A DNA stretch of 12,302 bases, taken from the NCBI GenBank assembly GCA_002369025.1, contig DFDV01000012.1, forward strand, positions 1 to 12,302. Reading direction: 5' to 3'. A program made the translations under genes and the position numbers. Source of the stretch: Treponema sp. UBA3819. GTDB taxonomy: Bacteria > Spirochaetota > Spirochaetia > Treponematales > Treponemataceae. Positions 6,600-12,302 of this stretch are shown here, in pieces (position 1 is the stretch's first letter; each line of letters starts with the position of its first letter). The notes beneath the pieces are model-generated. The model was not told the origin of the DNA. It saw only the letters and a list, made by a program, of their open reading frames with translations, and ran no database searches.

Positions 6600-6616
6600 G
6601 TTTGTACGCAAACTGT
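6597..6616 (+). promoter_or_regulatory. Leader hairpin with UACG loop upstream of argG
   Basis: ACAGTTTG (6597-6604) and CAAACTGT (6609-6616) form a perfect 8-bp stem around TACG, an apparent UNCG-class tetraloop in RNA. It ends seven bases before the argG Shine-Dalgarno (6623-6628). It has no T tract, so it is not a terminator. It may stabilise the 5' end or modulate translation, or the DNA dyad may bind a regulator. Confidence 0.5.
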
Positions 6617-6622
6617 GTCCGT

Positions 6623-6628
6623 AAGAGG
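6623..6628 (+). promoter_or_regulatory. Shine-Dalgarno that fixes the argG start
   Basis: AAGAGG lies 6 nt ahead of the ATG at 6635. An in-frame ATG at 6602 falls inside the leader hairpin, has no ribosome site, and would add eleven residues not expected of ArgG, so 6635 is the start. Confidence 0.8.
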
Positions 6629-6634
6629 TATATT

Positions 6635-7900
6635 ATGGCAAAAGAAAAGGTTATTCTTGCTTATTCAGGCGGATTGGATACGACAGTTATCATTCCCTGG
6701 CTTAAGGAAAATTATGACTACGATGTTATTGCGGTTTGTATTGATGTTGGACAGGGTGATGACTGGCCGAAAATCAAGAGCCGTGCAGTAAAGACAGGTG
6801 CGTCTGCATGTTATGTAGTTGATGCACGTCAGGAATATATCGAAGAGTATATCTGGCCGGCAGTAAAGGCAAACTGCAAGTATGAAGACCAGTATCTTTT
6901 GGGCACTTCTACAGCCCGTCCCCTTATCGGAAAAATTCTTGTTGAATACGCCCGTCAGGAAGGCGCAGTGGCAATCTGTCACGGTGCAACTGGAAAGGGA
7001 AATGACCAGATTCGTTTTGAGCTGGCAATCAAGGCTTTCGCTCCCGACCTGCGCGTAATTGCTGCATGGCGTGATCCCAAATGGAATATGGACAGCCGCG
7101 ATGCTGAAATCAAATTTCTGGAAGACCGCGGACTTGAAGTTCCCATGAAAAAAGACCAGTCATACAGCCGTGATGAAAACATCTGGCACATCAGCCACGA
7201 AGGTCTTGAACTGGAAAAGACAGAAAATGAACCCCACTATGAGCACATGCTCAAGAACACTGTCTGCCCGGAAGACGCTCCCGAAACAGGCGAGTATGTT
7301 AAGATTGAATTTGAAAAAGGCATTCCGGTCAGCGTAAACGGAAAAAAGATGAACGGTCTTGAACTGATGACCGAACTGAATAAAATCGGCGGAAGAAACG
7401 GCGTCGGTCTGGTTGATATCTGCGAAAACCGCTGCGTTGGCATGAAGAGCCGTGGTGTGTATGAGACACCGGGTGGAGCAATCCTTTACGCTGCCCACGA
7501 AATGATGGATCATCTCTGCCTTGACAGGGATACCTATCACTACAAGCAGCTGGTTTCCCTCCGCATGAGCGAACTGATTTACGACGGCAAGTGGTTCACC
7601 ACATTGATGGATGCCTGTATGGCTTTTGTTGATAAGACTCAGGAAACCTGTACAGGCTGGGTAAATCTCAAGCTCTACAAGGGTTCAATCCGTGGCGCAG
7701 GTTCATGGTCAAAGTACAGCCTCTACAATGAAAGCATTGCTTCTTTCACTACAGGCGACCTCTACGACCACCACGATGCTCAGGGCTTCATCACCCTCTT
7801 TGGTCTGCCCCTTAAAGTCCGTGCTATGATGGAACAGCAGGTTGGCGAAGGTCAGGCTGTCAAAGAGAGCAAAAACCTGAAGAAACGTCCGACAGAGTAA
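6635..7900 (+). CDS. argG: Argininosuccinate synthase
   Basis: ArgG condenses citrulline and aspartate using ATP to argininosuccinate, the penultimate step of arginine synthesis, in the cytoplasm. The 421-residue protein begins directly with the N-type PP-loop AYSGGLDTT (9-17). It continues with YLLGTSTARPLI (87-98) and HGATGKGNDQIRFE (116-129), the classic citrulline/aspartate-binding blocks. A later stretch, ENRCVGMKSRGVYETPGG, is also diagnostic. Length is normal for the family. It is a single-gene unit with its own leader, candidate ArgR sites and a double terminator. No argH, argF or other arginine genes are visible nearby, so either the pathway is scattered or citrulline comes from elsewhere, for example arginine deiminase activity or host supply. 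Confidence 0.96.
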   Translation: MAKEKVILAYSGGLDTTVIIPWLKENYDYDVIAVCIDVGQGDDWPKIKSRAVKTGASACYVVDARQEYIEEYIWPAVKANCKYEDQYLLGTSTARPLIGKILVEYARQEGAVAICHGATGKGNDQIRFELAIKAFAPDLRVIAAWRDPKWNMDSRDAEIKFLEDRGLEVPMKKDQSYSRDENIWHISHEGLELEKTENEPHYEHMLKNTVCPEDAPETGEYVKIEFEKGIPVSVNGKKMNGLELMTELNKIGGRNGVGLVDICENRCVGMKSRGVYETPGGAILYAAHEMMDHLCLDRDTYHYKQLVSLRMSELIYDGKWFTTLMDACMAFVDKTQETCTGWVNLKLYKGSIRGAGSWSKYSLYNESIASFTTGDLYDHHDAQGFITLFGLPLKVRAMMEQQVGEGQAVKESKNLKKRPTE

Positions 7901-7920
7901 GCTGTTAGTCTCTGTTTTTT
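7892..7920 (+). terminator. First argG terminator (weak)
   Basis: ACAGAG (7892-7897, across the argG stop codon) pairs with CTCTGT (7910-7915) and is followed by five further Ts (7916-7920). The stem is only six pairs, so this is the weaker of two tandem candidates. Confidence 0.4.
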
Positions 7921-7922
7921 AC

Positions 7923-7970
7923 AGGCTGTCCCCGGAGTTCTGATGACTTCGCAGGGCAGCCTTTTTTTTT
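7923..7970 (+). terminator. Main argG intrinsic terminator
   Basis: AGGCTGTCCC (7923-7932) pairs with GGGCAGCCT (7953-7961) with a single bulged T, and an inner stem CGGAGT/ACTTCG with one G-U pair extends it. Nine Ts follow (7962-7970). This is a textbook rho-independent terminator that isolates argG from the LRR/ABC operon. An in-frame ATG at 7943 of the next gene lies in its loop and should not be used as a start. Confidence 0.85.
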
Positions 7971-8008
7971 CACTTTTTTTCTCTGTTTTCTTTTTTCACT
8001 ATATGCGC

Positions 8009-8014
8009 TATACT
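8009..8014 (+). promoter_or_regulatory. Candidate -10 box of the LRR/FecCD operon, predicted leaderless
   Basis: TATACT (five of six to TATAAT) ends 6 nt before the ATG at 8021, with only Ts between, so the transcript would begin at the start codon. No clear -35 is present; the region 17 nt upstream is a T-rich tract. The arrangement matches that before aroA and the TrpY-like permease. Confidence 0.5.
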
Positions 8015-8020
8015 TTTTTT

Positions 8021-9175
8021 ATGCGCCATGCCTTCTTCCCAAAAATCTTTTTCCTCTTTACAGCCTTGTTTATGACGGAAAGAATTTTTGCGCAGGATGG
8101 CGAAATTTCTCAGCCTCAGGCACTTGAACAGACGGTAATCCGCCATGAGGTCTATTCCTATGATTCTGCAAATCTTGCCCTGCGCCTCCCGGAAGGAAAT
8201 CACCTTCTGGTCATCAGCGGTCCCATGGACAGCTACATGCTGGGGCACCTGCGAAACGCAATGATTGCAAATCCAAAGGCACTTTTTTCCCTTGATTTGA
8301 CCGCAGTTTCAGCCCTTTTTGACATGGACAAGGAAGCCTTTGTCGGCTGTAAGAATCTCGTCTCCCTCATCATTCCGGACGGAGCCATGAGAATCCGCTG
8401 GCAGTGCTTTACCGGCTGTGAAAATCTGACGGCAATACATGCAAGTGAAAACTCCGATGCCTTTGCTTCCTCTGCAGGAATTCTCTATGACAAGACGGGC
8501 GGGGAAGTGGTGGTCTGTCCGCCGGGCAGGGAAGGAGTGGTGGAACTGCCTCTTTCACTTACTTCTGTAAGAAGCGGGGCTTTTGCAAATGCTTCCAAAG
8601 TTACAGCCTTTTCCCTTGCTGTCAGAAGGGAAACATATCTGCAGGACGGAAAGGAAGAAGAGCGGCTTATTGAAAACCTGTATTTTTCCGTGCGTGACGG
8701 CATTCTCTATTCAAAAGACATGAAGCGGCTGGTTCAGTTTCCCGGCGGAAAATCAGGCAGCATTATAATTCCTAATACAGTGGAAGTTATTGGAAAGGAA
8801 GCCTTTGCCTATGGCGGACGGGTTACGGCGGTGGAAATACCAGAAAGCGTCCGCATTATAGAAAAAATGGCATTCGGCTACTGTTCTGCCCTCCAGTCTG
8901 TCCGGCTTCCGGCAGGCCTTGTCAGCATCGGAAAACAGGCTTTTGTCTGGTGTACATCGCTCGGCCAGGTTTTTATTCCTTCTTCCGTCACATATCTGGG
9001 CTCCCGGACTTTTTTTAAGTCCTCTCTTGCGGCAGTTACCTTTGAAAATGCTGACGGCTGGACTTTCGGCAAGAAAATTCTGGTTGATTTGACTAATCCT
9101 CAGGAAAATGCGGAAAAATTCCGACATCCGGGAAAATACTGGTTCCTGGATTTGTACAGGGCGGAGCAGCAATGA
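8021..9175 (+). CDS. Secreted BspA/TpLRR-type leucine-rich-repeat protein
   Basis: Starting at 8021 the protein has 384 residues and opens with a signal peptide: basic residues at 2-8, a Phe/Leu-rich core at 9-18, and a likely cut after IFA (22-24). There is no lipobox cysteine. A longer reading from 7943 would begin inside the argG terminator and bury this signal peptide. The body holds LRR_5-type repeats with the pattern IPxxVxxIGxxAFxxCxxLxxVxIP, seen around 109-140 and 173-198 and most regularly at 245-341 (for example IPNTVEVIGKEAFAYG and LPAGLVSIGKQAFVWCTSL). Such repeats in Treponema and oral or gut bacteria commonly mediate binding to host or other cells. Its stop overlaps the FecCD start (ATGA), so it is the first gene of a transporter operon, which is unusual. 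It could act as a surface receptor for the imported ligand, but that is inference. Confidence 0.85.
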   Translation: MRHAFFPKIFFLFTALFMTERIFAQDGEISQPQALEQTVIRHEVYSYDSANLALRLPEGNHLLVISGPMDSYMLGHLRNAMIANPKALFSLDLTAVSALFDMDKEAFVGCKNLVSLIIPDGAMRIRWQCFTGCENLTAIHASENSDAFASSAGILYDKTGGEVVVCPPGREGVVELPLSLTSVRSGAFANASKVTAFSLAVRRETYLQDGKEEERLIENLYFSVRDGILYSKDMKRLVQFPGGKSGSIIIPNTVEVIGKEAFAYGGRVTAVEIPESVRIIEKMAFGYCSALQSVRLPAGLVSIGKQAFVWCTSLGQVFIPSSVTYLGSRTFFKSSLAAVTFENADGWTFGKKILVDLTNPQENAEKFRHPGKYWFLDLYRAEQQ

Positions 9176-10164
9176 TTTTTCGCCGGACTTCCGCATTTTA
9201 TCTTTTTACCCTCACTGCGATTTTTATTCTGATTCTGCTTTCCCTCTGTCTGGGTGCGGTTCCTCTTTCCCTTTCTGATTTATGGGCAGGCATCCGGGGA
9301 GATACATCTCTTTCTGCTGCCAAAATTCTCCGCTATGTGCGGATTCCCCGGACTTGTGCGGCACTTTTGTGCGGGGCGGCTCTTTCTGCGAGCGGCGCAA
9401 TCATTCAGTCTGTGCTCCACAATCCTCTGGGAAGCCCCAATGTGCTGGGAATGAATGCGGGGGCAGGGCTTGCGGTTATTTTGTGCGCCGCCTTTGTGCC
9501 CCTTATGCCCGGAATATTGCCCCTTGCCGCTTTTTCCGGTGCCTTTGCAACCCTGCTTCTGGTCTGTGCTCTGGGAAAGCATGCGGGTAACAGCCGGGCG
9601 GCGGTTCTGCTTGCGGGCGTGGCTGCGAATACCTGTTTTATTGCCCTTGCAGATGCTGTTACCGTCTTTGTGCCTGATACCATTTACAGCCGGGCCGCCT
9701 TTAAAATCGGTTCCCTTTCTGGTGTACAGATGGATGTTCTGCTTCCGGCCGCTCTGGTCATCATTGTTTCCCTGATTTTTACTTTTTTCCTCCGCCACGA
9801 AATTGATGTGCTTGCTCTGGGAGATGACAGTGCCCGCTCTCTGGGCTTACCCGTTTCTGCCCTGCGTTTTGCAGCCCTTGTTCTTGCGGCCCTGCTTTGT
9901 GGTGCGGGAATCTCTTTTGCCGGGCTCATCGGTTTTGTCGGCCTGATTGTGCCTCACTGCGCCCGCATGTTTGTAGGCAGTGAAATGCGTTCTCTTTTGC
10001 CTGCCAGTGTTCTTCTGGGAATGCTGCTTCTCCTCCTCTGTGATTTACTGAGCCGTCTTCTTTTTGCACCCCATGAACTTCCGGCGGGTATTCTGCTTTC
10101 TCTGATTGGCGGACCTTTCTTTGTCATGCTGCTGCTGAAGAAAAAGGGGAGAAGCCATGATTAA
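9172..10164 (+). CDS. FecCD-family ABC permease (iron-siderophore / haem / cobalamin type)
   Basis: A 330-residue multi-spanning membrane protein of the BtuC/FecCD/FhuB family, which moves ferric-siderophore, haem or corrinoid across the inner membrane. Motifs in order: RIPRTCAALLCGAALSASG (57-75), the HNPLGSPNVLGMNAGAG block (83-99), the coupling-loop region LGDDSARSLGLP (216-227), GFVGLIVPHCARM (253-265) and the C-terminal HELPAGILLSLIGGPFF (302-318). Length fits the family. It overlaps the LRR gene by 4 nt and the ATPase gene by 8 nt, with GGCGGAG at 9160-9166 as ribosome site. There is no cobalamin riboswitch upstream, since the operon leader is too short, so an iron-type substrate is slightly favoured. 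No periplasmic binding protein gene is in the window. Confidence 0.92.
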   Translation: MIFRRTSAFYLFTLTAIFILILLSLCLGAVPLSLSDLWAGIRGDTSLSAAKILRYVRIPRTCAALLCGAALSASGAIIQSVLHNPLGSPNVLGMNAGAGLAVILCAAFVPLMPGILPLAAFSGAFATLLLVCALGKHAGNSRAAVLLAGVAANTCFIALADAVTVFVPDTIYSRAAFKIGSLSGVQMDVLLPAALVIIVSLIFTFFLRHEIDVLALGDDSARSLGLPVSALRFAALVLAALLCGAGISFAGLIGFVGLIVPHCARMFVGSEMRSLLPASVLLGMLLLLLCDLLSRLLFAPHELPAGILLSLIGGPFFVMLLLKKKGRSHD

Positions 10165-10936
10165 GATTGAAGGCCTTACCGTTTCGTATGGAAAAAAGAA
10201 ACCTCCGGTTCTGCATGAAATTACCTGTACCGTGCCGGCGAAAAAAATCACTGTGATTGCAGGCCCCAACGGAAGCGGAAAATCTACTCTCCTTAAGTCC
10301 ATCAGCGGTTTTCTAAAAGCAAAAAGCGGCAGAATTCTTCTGGACGGAAAAAATCTGTGTGAATACTCTTCTCAGGATAGAGCCCGTAAACTTGCATTTC
10401 TTCCCCAAAGCTGCCGCATCCCTGAATTAACGGTGAGACAGCTGGTTCTTCGCGGCCGCTTTCCCTATACAGCTTTTCCCCGCTCCTACAGCAGGCATGA
10501 TTATGAAGTGGTGGAAACTTGTCTGAGCACCCTGAATATGACGGTCCTCGGAGACTGCATGCTTTCAGAAATCAGCGGCGGTCAGCAGCAGAAGGCCTGG
10601 CTTGCAATGGCTCTGGCACAGGAGACGGATATTTTGGTTCTGGATGAGCCCCTTACGTTTCTGGATGTGCGCCAGCAGCTGGAACTTCTGCAGGTGCTCA
10701 AAAATCTCTCTTCGCAGGGAAAGACAATCCTGCTGATTGTGCATGATCTTCATACGGCACTGACCTTTGCAGATAACATGATTGTCTTAAGCGGAGGTTC
10801 ACTTGCCGCTGAAGGGCAGCCTGGTCTGATTGCAGAAAATGGAATCATAGACAGGGTTTTTGGCATTCATACGGAAAAAATTACTGCTCCCGGGGGCAGA
10901 CCGGTTTATACATTCACAGGCGGAGATTTGCTATGA
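10157..10936 (+). CDS. FepC/BtuD-type ABC ATPase
   Basis: This 259-residue protein is the ATP-hydrolysing partner of the FecCD permease. Walker A is GPNGSGKST (36-44), the Q-loop LPQS (82-85), the signature SGGQQQKAWLA (140-150, with the Gln-rich extension typical of FepC and FhuC), Walker B DILVLDEP (158-165) and the switch histidine in IVHD (194-197). The RFPY stretch at 101-104 is also characteristic of iron-siderophore ATPases. The gene begins 8 nt inside the permease gene, with AGGGGAGAAG at 10145-10154 as ribosome site. It ends overlapping the next small gene by 4 nt, so the whole set is translationally coupled. Confidence 0.93.
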   Translation: MIKIEGLTVSYGKKKPPVLHEITCTVPAKKITVIAGPNGSGKSTLLKSISGFLKAKSGRILLDGKNLCEYSSQDRARKLAFLPQSCRIPELTVRQLVLRGRFPYTAFPRSYSRHDYEVVETCLSTLNMTVLGDCMLSEISGGQQQKAWLAMALAQETDILVLDEPLTFLDVRQQLELLQVLKNLSSQGKTILLIVHDLHTALTFADNMIVLSGGSLAAEGQPGLIAENGIIDRVFGIHTEKITAPGGRPVYTFTGGDLL

Positions 10937-11157
10937 CAATGGACGATTTTCATTTTATGGTGGCAGTAAAAAAGCCTCTGGAATTTACCCATCAGGGAAA
11001 GACTTACAATCTTACCTACGGAAAGGATGAAAAGGGGGACTATATTGCTTTTGGCAGACTGTATGACATCCCGGAAAAATATCGTGATGCAGGTGAGCTT
11101 TTAAACAGCGTTAAGATAGAAAATCATTTTTTCCGGGAAGTACTGGAAGGCATTTAG
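10933..11157 (+). CDS. Unrecognised 74-residue protein, last gene of the LRR/FecCD operon
   Basis: I do not recognise this family. The protein is small, soluble-looking and mixed in charge, with no signal peptide and no membrane segment. It has a beta-rich front half (FTHQGKTYNLTYG at 19-31, DYIAFGRLYD at 36-45) and a helical tail (about 48-72, GELLNSVKIENHFFREVLEG). GGAGA (10922-10926) lies 6 nt ahead of the ATG at 10933, whose ATGA overlaps the ATPase stop; an ATG two codons later is the alternative start. The tight coupling argues that it is translated in proportion to the transporter. A cytoplasmic accessory, adaptor or substrate-handling role is possible but only guessed. Confidence 0.75.
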   Translation: MTMDDFHFMVAVKKPLEFTHQGKTYNLTYGKDEKGDYIAFGRLYDIPEKYRDAGELLNSVKIENHFFREVLEGI

Positions 11158-11162
11158 CTTTA

Positions 11163-12302
11163 TCAGCTGAGCAGGCTTAAGACTGCCGCAAGGTCTTTTT
11201 CCGCTGCCTTTGCCTTTATCTTCATGTAGAGTTCTGTCTGTGCATCGGGAATGGTATAGTCTTCCAGCATATTGAGTATGTTCTGGATGTTCTGCAAATC
11301 TTCCGCCTGGGCACATTCTTTGATGCTTGAAAAGGCATTTTCCAGATTGTCCGTGGTGATCATGGGTTTGTCTTTCTTTGTTGTGGGCTGTATTCCCAAA
11401 AGCGGTTCCAGACGATGCTTGTATGAACGGTAATGTTCCAGCAGGGCCGGGGTCTTTTCCGCAATTTCTGCCGCATCTTCCGCATTTCCGCAGGACTCCA
11501 GATACTTCGCTTCTTCATGCAGCTGCATGGCTCCGATAATCCTTGCGGAACTCTTGAGGGCATGCACAAGAATCGTATAGTTTTTGAAGTCCTGATTTTT
11601 CGCATAGTATTCGATGAGGTCTGACTTATCCTGAATGGCGGAGTAAAAGTCGTGGATGACATCGTAAAAGTATTCGTAGCCGCCACAATTTGTGAGGGTT
11701 TCCATTAAGTGCAGGTCGAATACACGCAGGCCGATATTGGTCATATTGCGCAAAAGTCTCTTGTCACCCATATTCATCGGGCTGTCAGTCAAATCATCAT
11801 CAGGAATAAAACTGGGGTCGCTCTTTAAAATGATTTTTTCTTTAGGCAGATACTGCAGCAGCATTGCTTCCAGATCCGTACCGGAAACAGGCTTTGAAAG
11901 ATAGTCTGTAAAGCCTTCCGAAATAAACATCTCCCGGGCTCCTGAAATGGCATTTGCCGTCAGGGCTATGCAGGGAAAGTCTTCCGGAATTCCAGACATT
12001 TTTTTTATCTCATGCAGGGTCTGAATGCCATCCATTTCCGGCATCAGGTGGTCAAGGAAGAGCATGTCGTACTTTGTCTCTGCCAGTTTGAGCAGGGCTT
12101 CCCGTCCGCTCAGTGCCGTATCAATGGTAATCCTGGTCTTTTTGAGCAGGCTCTTGAAAACGGTCAGGTTTAAGTCCGTATCATCTACAACAAGAATATG
12201 GGCTTTGGGCGCATGGAAGGCTTCGTGATATTTTTCTTCTTTTTTCTGGTCTACCTGACGGGTGTAATTTCCTAGGGGTTCCCACTGAACGACTTTCTGT
12301 TC
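11163..12302 (-). CDS. Hybrid sensor kinase C-terminus: receiver and phosphotransfer domains (partial)
   Basis: The reading frame is open from the right edge of the window, so the gene begins outside and 379 C-terminal residues are visible; the Met at 12065 is internal. After a charged linker (1-33) comes a receiver domain: acidic pair Asp40-Asp41 in ILVVDDTD, phosphoacceptor Asp84 in FLDHLMPEMDG, Thr115 in ALTANA and Lys137 in LSKPV. A phosphotransfer (Hpt) domain follows, centred on His247 in HALKSSARIIGA. Beyond it about 60 residues form a helical tail of unknown role. The layout implies a phosphorelay of the ArcB/BarA kind, with the kinase core and sensor further upstream on this strand. 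The output regulator is not in view. The gene is convergent with the LRR/FecCD operon, with 5 bp between stop codons and no terminator between them. Confidence 0.9.
   Translation of the reverse strand, partial: EQKVVQWEPLGNYTRQVDQKKEEKYHEAFHAPKAHILVVDDTDLNLTVFKSLLKKTRITIDTALSGREALLKLAETKYDMLFLDHLMPEMDGIQTLHEIKKMSGIPEDFPCIALTANAISGAREMFISEGFTDYLSKPVSGTDLEAMLLQYLPKEKIILKSDPSFIPDDDLTDSPMNMGDKRLLRNMTNIGLRVFDLHLMETLTNCGGYEYFYDVIHDFYSAIQDKSDLIEYYAKNQDFKNYTILVHALKSSARIIGAMQLHEEAKYLESCGNAEDAAEIAEKTPALLEHYRSYKHRLEPLLGIQPTTKKDKPMITTDNLENAFSSIKECAQAEDLQNIQNILNMLEDYTIPDAQTELYMKIKAKAAEKDLAAVLSLLS

Noticed and set aside
6602..6634. Longer N-terminus for ArgG (ATG at 6602)
   Set aside because: It lies inside the leader hairpin, without a ribosome site, and ArgG proteins start close to the PP-loop as from the ATG at 6635.
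7943..8020. Longer N-terminus for the LRR protein (ATG at 7943)
   Set aside because: This ATG lies in the loop of the argG terminator and would place 26 residues before an obvious signal peptide; the ATG at 8021 follows a -10 box and begins that signal peptide.
7971..8020. Cobalamin or other riboswitch ahead of the FecCD operon
   Set aside because: Only 50 T-rich bases separate the argG terminator from the start codon, too short for a known riboswitch.
9280..9798. Leftward open frame of 172 codons
   Set aside because: It is antisense to the FecCD permease gene and reads as a charged, low-complexity sequence typical of membrane-protein shadows.

Overview
The window looks like a chromosomal stretch from a host-associated spirochaete, most likely a Treponema from the gut or rumen. 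This rests on the gene set (a BspA/TpLRR-type leucine-rich-repeat surface protein, a TrpY/TrpZ-like ABC pair, a divergent EPSP synthase, a hybrid kinase ending in REC-Hpt) and on gene style. It is an inference; no rRNA or other marker gene is present.

Left edge (1-875): the 5' part of a serine recombinase of the Bacteroides Mpi-like DNA-invertase type runs leftwards off the window. It is about 35% GC by my count over 1-360, clearly more AT-rich than the metabolic genes to its right, which suggests acquired DNA. Between it and the next gene lie 477 non-coding bases. They hold several short dyads, a perfect 17-bp-arm hairpin with a T tract that should terminate leftward transcription, and eleven 10-bp repeat units.

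Metabolic core (876-7970): a leftward AMP-forming acyl-CoA synthetase-like gene is divergent from aroA, with only 57 bp between them and interleaved promoters. aroA is followed 4 bp later by a PlsC-type acyltransferase. A second promoter drives a TrpY-like permease and its ATPase, which overlap by 8 nt and have no substrate-binding protein gene beside them. argG follows with its own leader, a candidate ArgR operator and a double intrinsic terminator.

Surface/uptake operon (8009-11157): a secreted leucine-rich-repeat protein, a FecCD permease, a FepC-type ATPase and an unrecognised 74-residue protein overlap one another by 4, 8 and 4 nt. The LRR gene occupies the first position, and no periplasmic binding protein gene is in view. 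The group looks like an iron, haem or corrinoid importer built with an LRR exoprotein.

Right edge (11163-12302): the 3' end of a hybrid sensor kinase (receiver plus phosphotransfer domain) is convergent with that operon, with only 5 bp between stop codons.

A recurring feature is a -10-like hexamer only 6-8 nt upstream of the start codon in front of four promoter-proximal genes (ligase, aroA, permease, LRR protein). This predicts leaderless mRNAs. argG is the exception, with a clear Shine-Dalgarno and a structured leader.
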